Assembly (NCBI RefSeq): GCF_037126465.1
Contig: NC_088201.1
Coordinates: 26,706,550-26,770,549, forward strand
Length of the DNA: 64,000 bases
Reading direction: 5' to 3'
Source of the DNA: Ornithodoros turicata
Taxonomy: Eukaryota; Arthropoda; Arachnida; Ixodida; Argasidae
Shown here: positions 22,186 to 32,799 of the stretch, in pieces
Position numbering within the stretch: position 1 is the first letter of the stretch
Layout: each line of letters opens with the position of its first letter
The notes under the pieces: model-generated
Database searches by the model: none
What the model was told of the DNA's origin: nothing
The model's input: only the letters and a program-made list of their open reading frames with translations
Program-made: the position numbers and the translations under genes

Positions 22186-22769
22186 AGACAGATATATATA
22201 TATATAGCCTTGAGACGAAGATAGCCTCGCACGTGAGCCCATAACGAGGGTAATCCCGTAAAGCCGTTACCCGCACCATGCACAAGAAAGGATAGGAACG
22301 AAAGCACTTCATCATTTCCCGCCCCATCAATAGTTATGATACCCCCAGTCCATTATCATTGTTATTAGGGTTAAGTTGCGCACCTAGTTGCAGGACATAA
22401 AGCAATCCGAGCTTCATCTCAGTACAATGCATTACTATATCTTGGTTGGTGGGAAAGCTCATAGAGCCATCATTTTTCTACTGTCATTCAATGGTGGCTC
22501 CAGTGTTGTAAGAATAATCCGACCATGGTAACGCACCGAGCACCATAAAGACGGATATTGTTCAGGGTCTCCATCATACCCGTTGCCAGACTGTTCTCTG
22601 GCTTAAGTTTTGCTTACTCAGATGCAGCGCGCTTATTTGATTATTGGGCCAATTTTTAAAAAGTATGGTCTCCTCAAAGAAAAGTCTCGCACTCACCAAA
22701 CGTTGCGCTAAATCGAGCCGAGAAATACTTGTTATTTATAGGTCGTTATCTGCCGGAGGTTGATGATAA

Positions 22770-22932
22770 TAGTGAGTTTTAGTATATCGTACGCTGTCGC
22801 CTTTGCGTACGTAGGGGATAGCGTGGTGGTTCTGCGCAATGCGCAAAGCTAGGTCTTGCACGTGCGCAGAACCATCAACGCTATCCCTTGCGTACGCAAA
22901 GGCGATAGCGTACGATATACTAAAACTCACTA
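22770..22932. mobile_element. palindromic MITE family B, copy 2
   Basis: Arms gtgagttttagtatatcgta and tacgatatactaaaactcac, nearly perfect over about 65 bp, lie inside TA dinucleotides. The element sits directly at the tail of the SINE-like sequence that follows. Confidence 0.9.
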
Positions 22933-23090
22933 ATGATAATTCGTGGCTTTGTGTCGCGAGACAACTATGATCATGAGCCACGCCACAGTGGGAGCTGTGT
23001 GGATTAACATCTCACGCGAAAGACATCGTGTACCATGCAACCGAGTTGGCGCCGGGATCGAACTCGCAACTTCCATCGAAGGTCCATCGA
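22933..23090 (-). mobile_element. tRNA-derived SINE remnant
   Basis: On the - strand gcgagttcgatcccggcgcc (about 23039-23060) is a good RNA polymerase III B box (GGTTCGAATCC type). The 3' end reads tcgcgacacaaagccacgaa followed by ttatca. The same tail motif occurs at 1729-1770, 6098-6144 and 38386-38430. The central body is short or deleted. Confidence 0.6.
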
Positions 23091-23782
23091 AGATTTTTGG
23101 AAGATTTTCGGAGGTCCAGCTATGCATTTGGTGCATCACCGTGCAATATCGAACGGACCGTGCTAGGAAAGTACTACGTGCTAAATGTGGTAAATGTTTT
23201 GCTACGCTCTTGCCTGTGGAAGAGCATAGCGAAGGATGCCACGGAAACCCCCTGGTGTATGATATGTCCATCGGTGTCTGATATCCGCTGAATATTTCGT
23301 GTTGATCGTTATACACTGGAAAACGCTGTATACACTGACCACACTGATATAATCAGTTTAAATGTTGGTGACAAATATGATCTACCGTTGAGAAGACATT
23401 GCTTCTTGTTGGTGCGCTCCAGCAGTAACATGTGTACGAATAAGCACAGTTATCCGATATACGATCCGCGCCCCTACGTCATTGATTACGTAACACCACC
23501 GCGCAAAGCATGCTTGTGGGCACTACCAGCTTTATCAGTTCACGCGTTTTTCCCGCTTCGTGCCCACCACAGCAAAATATAACCTCGAACCGGTCTTCTC
23601 GTGACGTCACATGTTCGTAAACTGAAAGTCGTCTATGGTGATATCGTATTAAAATCACGCGTGAAATGTTTATCTGAACAGCAACACCCTTGAACGCGAA
23701 CGGTTAACGGCGCGATTAGAGTCACTAAATAGCCTTCTAAATCTCTTCTAAATAGCCTATTTAGTAACTCTAGGCGGGATAT
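23091..23782. other. unassigned sequence
   Basis: Nothing was recognised; a 128-codon - strand frame (22930-23316) overlaps the SINE and the next region and shows no domain. Confidence 0.35.
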
Positions 23783-23942
23783 TAGAGAGTTTTAGTGTAC
23801 CGTACGCTATCGCCTTTGCGCACGTAAGGGATAGCGTTGCCGGCGCACGTGCAAACCATAAAGAGAACTTCGCGCAGTGCGCAGAACCACCACGCTATCA
23901 CGCACGCAAACGCGAGAGCGTACGATGCACTAAAACTCACTA
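23783..23942. mobile_element. palindromic MITE family B, copy 3
   Basis: Arms gagagttttagtgtaccgta and tacgatgcactaaaactcac lie inside TA. The copy abuts copy 4 with almost no spacer. Confidence 0.85.
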
Positions 23943-23943
23943 T

Positions 23944-24117
23944 TAGTTAGTTTTAGTATAACGTACGCTGTCGCCTTTTGTGCATAAGAGATAGTGGGGT
24001 GGTTCTGCACAATGCGCAAAGCTCTGCTTGTGTCTTGCGCGTGCGCAGAACCACCAACGCTGTCCGTTACGTACGCAAAGGCCGTAGCGTACGGTACGAT
24101 GCACTAAAACTCACTTA
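23944..24117. mobile_element. palindromic MITE family B, copy 4
   Basis: Arms gttagttttagtataacgta and tacgatgcactaaaactcac, bounded by TTA, lie head to tail with copy 3. Two independent copies inserted side by side is unusual. The following 24118-24586 is unassigned. Confidence 0.8.
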
Positions 24118-24586
24118 AAATGCATCGATACCGTACGGACTGATAGAAACTTTGCACTGATAAACGCTGTCCGTACAATCACGGCAACGTCGCATCGATC
24201 GCCCGGGCAACGGTGCCTTACCTCGCTGCATCTTCTCCTGGGACCACGCGCAGGAAAAGCACGACCATCTGACGACCCTGTGCGTAAATCCGCGCCTCGC
24301 TAAAAAGCAAAGATGTATGCGGAGACTGCTGTCATAAAAGTGCTATCATTCGTGCTCAAACAGCATTCTGAACATATATAAATCACCATTTGTGGTGGCA
24401 GACCGGTTGTTCGTAGACGTGCACGTCCCATTTCTTCAGACAGAACACTGAGAAATTGCTCACATTCGACAGCATTCTGACACCTTATCTTGTCTTTATT
24501 TTTATTTTTGCAACGAATTTCCATGAGGACGTCACAGAAAACGCAATAAAAACAATAAAACAATAGCGAGGTTTAGGAAAACGCGT

Positions 24587-24902
24587 CGTTACATCCATAC
24601 CGTGCTATTACATCCAATGAGCTGTTACGTCCAACGTGCCATTACGTCCATCGATGGATGTAACGACACGAGGGATGTAACAGCTCGTTGGATGTAATGG
24701 CCCCGTACCGCGCCACTACATCCAACGTGCCGTTACATCCAAAAACGAGCCGTTACATCCAACATGCTGTTACATCAATTGTGCCGTTACATCCATTTTT
24801 GGCCACTACATCCACAGGTCATTACATCCAACGTGCCAGTACATCCAACGAGTCATCACATCCATCGGACTAGTACGTCCAACGAGCCATTACATCCACG
24901 GA
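24587..24902. repeat. degenerate 17-bp tandem array, partly inverted
   Basis: About 17 units of a monomer near crTTACATCCAacgwgc run along the + strand. Three units near 24652-24705 are in inverse orientation (ggatgtaac), giving a head-to-head switch at catcgatggatg. The array ends beside a short hairpin (cacagaacac / gtgttctgtg, 24901-24943). It has no coding sense. Confidence 0.85.
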
Positions 24903-25079
24903 CACAGAACACTCGGTCAATGTTCTCGTCGGTGTTCTGTGCTTGATACGCAGCGCCTTCCATCGACCGTCTCAAACGCGGCTCATTCCAACATCGCTGT
25001 TCTGTACTTTTTTGTCACGCCTACGTCAGTGGCCAGCAATTGTTGAGGTCGTTAATTCCTTCGTTCTTTTTTTCAAACT

Positions 25080-25332
25080 TACACTCTTAAAAATGAACTT
25101 CACCGCATAGCACGCTCCTAGCCAACCATTATCTCGAATGATATCGTTATCTGCCCTGATTTGTTGAAAACAGGGGGCGTACGCCTTTTCTGTGACAATT
25201 ATGAACAGCATAAGTGTCACAGAAATAGCGTACGCCCCCCGTTTTCAACAAATCATGGCAGATAACGATATCATTCGAGATAATGGTTGGCTAGGAGCGT
25301 GCTATGCGGTGAAGTTCATTTTTAAGAGTGTA
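25080..25332. mobile_element. palindromic MITE family A, copy 4
   Basis: Bounded by TA; arms cactcttaaaaatgaacttc and gaagttcatttttaagagtg are near perfect over the whole length. The centre has tgtgacaattatgaacagca, related to copy 1 (gcgtacgcc subtype). Confidence 0.92.
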
Positions 25333-25397
25333 GGAGGAGAGCCTATAGGTGAGTGGTCCCAATGCGAATGTCGCTGTTCTGCGCTTTATTGCCAATG

Positions 25398-25635
25398 CAC
25401 TCTTAAAAATGAACTTCACCACATAGCACTCTCCTAGCCAACCATCATCCCGAATGACAACGTTCTCGCCCCTGATTTGTTGAAAACGGGAGGAGGAGCC
25501 TATTTTGTGCCGTGCATAATGGCCACAAAATAGGCTCCTCCTCCCGTTTTCAGCAAATCAGGGGCGAGAACGTTGTCATTCGGGATGATGGTTGGCTAGG
25601 AGCGTGCTATGTGGTGAAGTTCATTTCTAAGAGTG
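25398..25635. mobile_element. palindromic MITE family A, copy 5
   Basis: Arms cactcttaaaaatgaacttc and gaagttcatttctaagagtg occur here flanked by TG on both sides instead of TA. The interior is the gggaggaggagcc subtype seen in copies 2 and 3. It lies only 65 bp from copy 4. Confidence 0.9.
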
Positions 25636-26089
25636 TGGCCTCCTTCACCTATGGGATGGCGTCCTGTGTGTGAATCATCTGGTGTGAATACCAGATTGGG
25701 TTGGAAAGGTGCACACACCTGGTCACCTGAATCCAGGAAAAAACACGGGTTGACCGAGAAACGGGCTATTGTTGCTGCTTGGACGGAGAAGAATTCCTCC
25801 GATTCAGAGACTCCACCCCTGGCAGCGAAATGATTGTCTTGTGCGGAGATAGCGACTTGGAAGCGCTTTTGTCGGCCGAGTAAGTGTTTTGGGACGGAAA
25901 CTTTAAGCATAACACACCAGAATTCATGAATCCCGTTGTATACCCTTCATATGTGTCGATACGAGAAGAGTGTCACCCTGTGATGCTTGCGGTCACCAGG
26001 CGACGTGACACAGCCGCCCATGAATAAACCCTTGGTGTCATTCGTGACACACTCCTACACTGTTTCAGCCACTTGGGAACACTACAAAG

Positions 26090-26755
26090 CTCAGGTCACT
26101 GGATGTTTCACTTCGAAGTTGCAGCTATGAATGCAGCAGTGAGTGTTCAGCGCTGTACGTGTGAATCAGCGGATAAAAATAAGTGGCTGCGCCTTTCATT
26201 ATGCGAAGGCGATAAATGAAAAGTGGAACGAGCTTTGCTTGAGAACCGTCTGCAGGACAATGAAGAAGTACGAGAGTGGTTCAGGGTGGTAAGGCACCTG
26301 CCCTTCCTCCCCGAACATTTCCGTCTCCCGTTCAGCGAGGATTTCATTTCCAATCCACCTCAGCAAGTATCACCTCTTCAGAGCGCTCTGCTGCAGCACT
26401 TCATATCCTACTTCCGCAATTTTGGCTGACATACGTTCCCGTCCGTGACGTATAGAACCACTTTGGCAACTCTGGAGCACGCACGACGAATGTGGTTGAG
26501 GGTTGGCACAATGAATTCCATGACCAACTCCCGAACCAGCACCCAAGTCTCGCGGAACTGCTTGCATTTTTCCAGAAGGTGCAGCACGCCGCAAAGTACC
26601 AGCTGCGGCTTCTGCTATGCGACCCTGCACCGCTGCCCAAGCCACAAACGCCACGAATCCGCAGAGGAACGCCCGATATGCCGAAGAGATGGAACTATTT
26701 CGCCCCTATTTTTTGTGTGTCCCCGTTCAATATGAAGACGTCGAAATGTACCTGA
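26090..26755 (+). pseudogene. MULE (Mutator-like) transposase relic
   Basis: Frame pieces on the + strand run in the order of a MULE transposase C-terminal half. FEVAAMNAA (about 26116) matches the D-FExAAxNA block. GCAFHYAKAINEKWNEL (about 26187-26240) matches GCxFHxxQAxxRK. Then LQDNEEVREWFRVVRHLPFL (26250-26310) is followed, after a frameshift, by VVEGWHNEFHDQLPNQHPSL (about 26492-26550), which matches the TNNxVEGWHxxF..HP motif. The frames differ, so the gene is broken. The first catalytic residues and any zinc finger are not visible. The call rests on motif order; confirmation needs a profile search. Confidence 0.65.
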
Positions 26756-26851
26756 AACGCGTAATAGACGTTGGGATTTTGCTATGTGCATAATGTTATA
26801 GTCCGCGAATGAAGCGCTGTTTGTAACTGATGTACCTACTAAAATATAGTA

Positions 26852-26874
26852 TGCACACACGCGTGCGTGCGTGC

Positions 26875-26922
<48 letters not shown>

Positions 26923-26931
26923 CTGTATCAA
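26852..26931. repeat. (GT)n / (GCGT)n microsatellite
   Basis: Alternating gcgtgcgtgcgt passes into a pure GT run of about 25 units. It is flanked by acacacgc, so the start is weakly palindromic. Confidence 0.95.
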
Positions 26932-27584
26932 GTTTTCCCTTAATTTTTCCCGCCGTCCACAAAAGGACAAAGACAAAGCACTTTGCGGCTGGGCCCATTA
27001 TTATTGGTTACAAACTTCAGTTCTAGCATAACGTGAGGACGGCTGCGCCAAAAGACACAAAAGTACGAAGACAACTCTGAGTCCAGCAGTATACCCTGCA
27101 TTTTGGGGTTGAGGTTAGTGAACGTGACATGTCAATGTTGATTGGAAAGCACAGTCAGACAGTATTTTCCCGCACGGTCAGTAGAAGAATAGAATAATGT
27201 GATAAGGGTGGGGGCCAATGAAGAGAACGCGACGAGGATAAGTTTTAAGCCCTGCGGCCTACGTTTCTTTGTAAGTTGAGCTGAATATTCTTGGTAACAA
27301 GCATTCGTTCTGGCATAGCGTGTTACGGCACTAGGGGCAATGGACATAAACGTGCAAAGGCAAAAGGGGGACTCGCCGCCGTAACCTACAGCGCAACCTC
27401 ATGATTTTCTCGCTTACTTTTTTTTGTGCGTGTGCGTGTGTGGTAAGAAGAGAGAAAACACCGAAAAGCCTTCACTGTTACCGGGCATATTACTTCCTAA
27501 CTTAATACTATGTACAGCGCAATCGTTCTGCAATGAACATGGTAAGGGATATACTTTCTTTTTTGTCGGGAATCCTGACCAGTA
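26932..27584. other. unassigned sequence
   Basis: Two imperfectly related segments share ggtaacaagcattcgttctggcatagcgtg-like text (27292-27325) and ggttacaaacttcagttctagcataacgtg-like text (27007-27035), probably a diverged duplication. There is no gene. Confidence 0.4.
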
Positions 27585-27788
27585 TGACGCTTTGACTGGT
27601 TGGATTTCTTGACTCGCATGTCACGTGATCGGTTGGATCCTCTGTCTCGATGGATCTCTTGACTCGTTGGATCTCTTGACCGGGTTGGAACTCTTGACGC
27701 TTTGGATCTTTTGACTCTCCTGTCACATGACCGGTTGGATCTCCTGACTCGGTGGATCTCTTGACTCGTTGGATCTCTTGTTCCGTAC
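27585..27788. repeat. degenerate 17-bp tandem array
   Basis: Units near ttgactcgttggatctc repeat about eleven times with variants such as ttgaccgggttggaactc. Longer units contain ctgtcacatgaccgg. The period is again 17 bp, but the sequence differs from the 24587-24902 array. The array touches the left end of the next inverted-repeat element. Confidence 0.8.
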
Positions 27789-29120
27789 CGTAGGTCACAG
27801 CCCAATCTGCCGAATCCCAGTTCACCGAATGCAGTTAAGCGGATTATCTTTGAGGGGAAAGGTCAACCCCTTTCGGCAAGCTGGGAAATGATATAGGAGC
27901 TTTTCGGCGAGTTGGGTATGGTGGAAAATGACCTATAGAAACGTGCGAGAATCATTGAGTCCCTTAGTGAACAGTGGCTGGAGGATTAGAAATGATGTTG
28001 AAAGATGACACCCACGAATCACAATATCATTAGCAATATTTATGACGAAAACCACCGACTAAGGGACGTAGCAGCATATGCAGATAAGGCCACAGCTGAA
28101 GCGTTTAATAGGAAGACGATAAATTTATCCATGGCCAGAGTAACAAAGGGGGACATCTCTGTATCAAACTTCTCTTGTGTGTGATCTCTCTATGTTCCTA
28201 TGCTCTAGGTTTTTTCGTATTCAATCCTTGCCACCAGCTCACATTCTTTCATTAACAATATGTGTGTTGTTTAGTAATTTGTTCATTTAGACTAAGAAAC
28301 CTATCTCTTCGAGGCATTTCAGTCCGTTAAATTTTCTGTGCTTTTTATTAAAATATTTTAAAGGTATTTTATTACGGTTCTTTCTTTTCCAATCCAATCC
28401 AATCCACGGTTCCAAGACCTAGAAGCCGTAAACTCTGCGTCACTATCGTGAGAGGTCCTGTCATAGTAACGTTGTGGCTAGCTATGAGGATGAATTTCAG
28501 CGAAAGCGTAATGCTTGTCAAGGCAATGAAAAATCCCCATGAGAGATGAACGTAGGAAGAACAGAACGTCCCACGAACAATCGAATTGATTGGTTGACGA
28601 CATGTTAGTTACCGAGCGTTCTGCCTGCCGGTGCGGTGGAAGACAAGTTACACTGGGAGACAGGACCGGCGAGAGGGGGGGGGGGAGGAATGGAGCCCCA
28701 CAACTCTTCACGGGCCCGCCCGATCCAGTGCCCGACGGTTGCCAACATCAGGAGACGTGAGGGGGGTCCGGGCAGGACTCCGTAGTCTTGCATCCCCAGG
28801 GTCCGTGATTTCTCTCACCGGCACGGCTGGGAGGACGGTGTCCCCTGGGCCACGTTCATAGGGAACCTTGCCAACATCTGAGGAGAACCCATCGAGACAG
28901 CGCAGTCGGGTCACCTCCCAATTTCGATGTGGAAGGCGATGGTCTTAGCCACTAAGTCACGGTGGTAAGATAATTTCGGCGAATTGGGAAGGGACATGTC
29001 AGTCATTCGGCCAGTCGGACCAGCACATTTGGACGTCAAGGGATTACAGCTGTCTCCCGGCCTTCAATGCATTCGGCGAGTTGGGATTCGGCAGATTGGG
29101 AGGACACGGTACCGTAGGGA
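27789..29120. mobile_element. 1.3-kb element with ~50-bp inverted termini
   Basis: The left end contains cccaatctgccgaatcccag and accgaatgcagt; the right end has the inverted order with gcattcggcgagttgggatt and cggcagattggg. Both end next to taccgtag. Subterminal copies of ttcggcgagttggg occur at about 27911 and 28975. No transposase is seen. The class is unknown, possibly a non-autonomous DNA transposon. A SINE-like block lies inside. Confidence 0.6.
28640..28965 (-). mobile_element. tRNA-derived SINE (diverged), nested
   Basis: Read on the - strand it starts ccaccgtgacttagtggcta, a polymerase III A-box-like head (TGRCTTAGTGG), followed by agaccatcgccttccacatc. The B box region (aattgggaggtgacccgact) is decayed. 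It includes an 11-nt G run on the + strand (28675-28685). Confidence 0.5.
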
Positions 29121-29364
29121 TTGGGGGTTGCACTCTTGCCCCCCCCCCTGGAAGCGCTTTGCCCCCTTGGAAAAAATCCTGGGAACGCCCATGTTTGCAT
29201 TATAATACTATTACTGAAATACCTTTGAGTATTTGTATTATGTATCATCATACCCATTATCCGAAATTATTTCTATCTGTATTATAATACACAAGGTTGA
29301 AGTACTACATGTATCATAATATTCTATCACTCTGAGGAAAACTGGTGTCGTCACAACTCCTTTA

Positions 29365-29641
29365 AGGCTCCTTGGTGGTAGCCAAGGTCGTGCTGAAGAC
29401 TGGGAGATGGTGGGTTCGAATCCTACCGCCGGCTGTGCTGTCGGAGGTTTTCCCTGGGTTTTCCCAAGGCTTTCACGACGAATGTCGGCACAGTTCCGCC
29501 TGAAGTCTGCCCAGGACGCATACTAACCCCCCTGTCACTCTCCTGCACACTCCTCCCTGCTGTCCTCTCTCCATCTGTCCACATCTGTACGCAGCCACAG
29601 CTGCTTCACGGCGCTAACACGGAATCAAAAACAAAACAAAA
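29365..29641 (+). mobile_element. complete tRNA-derived SINE with 12-bp TSD
   Basis: Perfect direct repeats acaactccttta flank it (29353-29364 and 29642-29653). A B box, gggttcgaatcctaccgcc, lies at about 29410-29430, with an A-box-like tggtagccaagg upstream. The body contains gaggttttccctgggttttc and cagcttcacggcgctaacac-like text. It ends in an A-rich tail (aatcaaaaacaaaacaaaaa). It resembles tRNA-related SINEs reported from ixodid ticks; that link is from memory. Confidence 0.9.
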
Positions 29642-29653
29642 ACAACTCCTTTA

Positions 29654-30778
29654 GAGGAGTAAATGGCTTGTCCCTTAGAACAGTTCCTTTTGGAGTGAAG
29701 TGGAACACCCTCCAAGAGGGAGTTCTACTTTGATCCATTTCCCAGGAGGAACCATGACACCAGTTACATGCATCATACTGACACCATGAAACAGATTTAT
29801 GCCAGTGCCTGTGCAGCTGCTTTGGAATCATGTATGAAATTTCGGACTTGGGAATATCTGTGTATCCGCTTATAAGCAACTCGTCGTAGTACATACTCGA
29901 TGGGGATGGGAAAAGTTGTGCGTGAAAGAGGAAGGGATGTGCTATGATAGTGTACAAGAGGTAGGGGGTGTGATATCTCCATCTAAGAAGTTTGAGTAGT
30001 CCCAGGGAACTACTCACTAGAAAAAAAGAAAAAAAAAACGTCCGAGCTTCCCTCAGTAACCTTCATTGGGAAGCACCATCGAACACGGTAAACTCCGGGA
30101 TAAGTATTCGACGTAATATTAGTGTGTCAAAAGAACATATTTCAGGATATGCTCTCACGTAAGGGTGAGAACTTCACCAACTGAGAGTCTTAATGCAAAA
30201 CCACGGAATATATATAACAAAAATGACGCAACATATGGATGGTTGCACTGTAGTTCACAAGTTTTATATAGGGAGTTTGTAGGGATCGAGTTTTAGGTGA
30301 ACGTAGAAGTTTCACGATAACGTTTCCGAAAACGTGATAAGCCAATCGCCTGATTCCTTTGGAGTGGCTGATATCACGTTGCTGATATCTGATTGACTGA
30401 CAAAGATACGGAGTCGGGATCGGAGGGGGCTTACGATTTCCTAAAACTCCCTTATAACTCAAAAGTGACCGTACGAGAAGAAGGGTGATGTCACACATCA
30501 CTTGTTCATTCAAATTTGGCCGGCAAGAGGGAGTACCCATTTGCAGTGATGGGGTTACATCGCAAATGTAAGAAGAAAAGGGGGTAAGCGACTGACAGGG
30601 GGAGCGGAAATGGAGTAAGTGTGGGAAGTTACTCCCCCGTTACTCCTTCTTTTTGTTTTTTTCTGAGATTGTAGAAGGTGCCTACCCTTTCAGATAGATG
30701 TCCGAAGAGTACCATATCCGCTTGAAAAGGCTTCCCCCGTATCATAGTATACTCAAAAGGCAGAGGGAATACAAATAT
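29654..30778. other. unassigned sequence
   Basis: Short non-conserved frames only (the longest is 130 codons on the - strand, starting inside the SINE tail). A-rich tract at 30020-30039. No terminal repeats were found. Confidence 0.35.
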
Positions 30779-31998
30779 AAGGTTCATTCAAGGTTGACTG
30801 ATACTTTTGCTCGAGAAAAACCAGTGAGTAAATGTAATTGAATAAAATTTCCGGAGGACAAAGTACAATCCTTCTCGGGTCAGCGGCAGCTATCATGGCG
30901 GCAAGCAGTGTATCTGTAGCTGTGGAACAGTGATGCATAATCAAGTCCCTTGTGAAGGAGAACGTCAAACCAGCTGAGATCTTGCAAAGATTACAGGCAC
31001 GTGTATGGGGAACAAGCGATGCCAAGGGGAAGAGTGTACGAATGATGCAGACAGTTTGGCGAAGGACGTACGGGATATGGTGACGAATGAACCACTTGGA
31101 CACGTTCGTCCTACTGCAGTCACGCCAGTGAACATTGCAGGCGTTGAGCAAGCAATCCACGAGAACCGGCGAGTAACAGTTCGGAACTTCGGGACATAGC
31201 AGCCCAGCGTAGGTGTCGGCAGTGTGGAGACAATCAATCACGAGCACTTACTGTTCCGCTAAGTCTGATGCAAGATCGGTTTCCCACCTCACTTGTGACC
31301 AGTCTCTAAGCAGCTGCTGAACCCGTTTCAATCCGACGGGGACGAATTTTTACAATCAAAATCTGGATGCATCATTTCACCCCAGAGACAAAAAGAAGCA
31401 ACACGGAATAGCGACATAAGGATTCCCCGCCGCCAAAGAACAGTAAGATGCAGACGTCTGCAGGGAAGTCCATGAGAACTGTCTTCTGGGACACGCGAGG
31501 TGTCATCCATGTGGACTTCTTGGAGCAAGGGGTCACGGTTAATGCCCAGTACTAAAGGGTGCCGTGCGAAACGCAATTCTCAAGAAACGGGCTGGGATGT
31601 TGTGCGGAAGAGTCATTCTCATGACAATGCCCGGCCTCATACGGCGAATTCGGCGGTAGCAGCCCTGGCCGAAATGCGCTGGGAGGTTTTGCCCCATGCC
31701 CCTTACAGCCCAGATTTAGCTCCAAGCGATTGCCGTTTGTTTGGTCCCCTTAAAGAGCACCTTCGAGGAAAGACGTTCCACACAGATGAAGCCCTCCAGA
31801 AAGATGTCCTACAGTGGCTACGACAGCAGCCCAATACTTTCTACGCCAACGGCATCAAAGAGATGCACATAGGTGGCAGCGGTGTCTAGATGCACACGGT
31901 GAATACCTTGAAAAACTAACGTAGTTTGATGCTTCCCGAATTTTCCATTGTATTGAAAGAAATAAAAATCTCGGTCAACCTTGAATGACCTTTGCAGT
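30779..31998 (+). mobile_element. mariner transposon (inactive)
   Basis: The left terminal repeat has ttcattcaaggttgactgat and the right has the inverted aatctcggtcaaccttgaatga; both lie next to TA-rich sites (the exact terminal bases are uncertain). A full-length-sized but broken mariner transposase relic lies between. Total length of about 1.2 kb is normal for mariner. Confidence 0.88.
30955..31918 (+). pseudogene. mariner transposase pseudogene
   Basis: Blocks in order on the + strand: KPAEILQRLQ near 30967; TAVTPVNIAGVEQ and ENRRVTVRNF (31110-31195), the second helix-turn-helix region; WMHHFTPETKR near 31362-31395; FWDTRGVIHVDFLEQG-type text near 31490-31530 in a shifted frame. The longest block (31617-31870) is SHDNARPHTANSAV, RWEVLPHAPYSPDLAPSDCR, LFGPLKEHLRGK and WLRQQPNTFYANGI. 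The second Asp (HDNARPH) and third Asp (SPDLAPSD) of the DD34D triad are visible. The first (normally in GDETW) is lost. Many stops and at least three frameshifts are present. A 164-codon - strand frame over this region is a shadow. Confidence 0.9.
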
Positions 31999-32799
31999 AT
32001 ACAATACATATTTTGAGATTTCACCCCAGGACGCTCATACAACAACAAAATTGCGCATTTATAAGGCGTTGGCGCTTTCAGTTGCTGACCATAGTTCAGT
32101 CGTACAGCCTCCTGAAACAATTATCAAATACCAGCTCTTCGTGGAATTTTTTTCAGATAATAGAGAGTGTTGTATGCTGGAAAAGGCATATACTTTGTCG
32201 TTTCATACGGGCTGCTGACTCGCCGTACATCCCATGATTCCAAAACCTGAATTTTAGTTCGTTAGAACGGCGTTCTCCAAAACGTGCCCTTCGGTCCCAA
32301 AAACTGAATTTCATTTGAACGAGCCTTCTGTCACTAAAACGTACAGGAACCCCAAAAACGAAGCAATGAATTTTGTGGATCTATCTATCTTTTCATATAC
32401 ATCGACAAACGCAGCCTCTAGGCACCATCGTCGGGCATGGGACCATTTTTCCCGGGACCATTTTCTCTGGAACCCCAGAAAGAGGTAAAACACCTAATAA
32501 GTCCTCGTTTCTTTTCCCTTTTAGTGCCGGATTGGATTTGGATTTATAAGTAGTATGGAGATTGTGGCTCCACAAGTGTGAGGCCGGCTACTCCAGCTCA
32601 CTTGTGCTCGCTATAGTGTTCTTACAAGCTTCCTCGTTTAATTTTAACATCCTTGTCGATGTTGGCATGCATGAGCACACCGAATAAGTTGAGCTAAGCC
32701 TAAGCTGTAGACAATTGCGTTGCAGCAGAACGAGCTCATAAATTAAGAATATGCACATATAGAGGGACCACTTGAACCAATTGAACATGGGGATAGAAC
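31999..32799. other. unassigned sequence with gaccatttt-type short repeats
   Basis: Around 32440-32475 tttttcccgggaccattttc repeats imperfectly (gggaccattt occurs twice). Similar ggtcccg-based text recurs near 63560-63640. Otherwise nothing. Confidence 0.35.

Noticed and set aside
24587..24902. CRISPR array
   Set aside because: Repeats are 17 bp, degenerate and partly inverted without spacers of constant length, and the genome is eukaryotic.
29400..29440. Functional tRNA gene
   Set aside because: A and B boxes are present but no cloverleaf could be formed by eye; the 12-bp TSD and A-rich tail identify a SINE.
30753..31247. 164-codon - strand open frame, Cys-rich
   Set aside because: It is the antisense of the mariner transposase relic and begins at the mariner terminal repeat.
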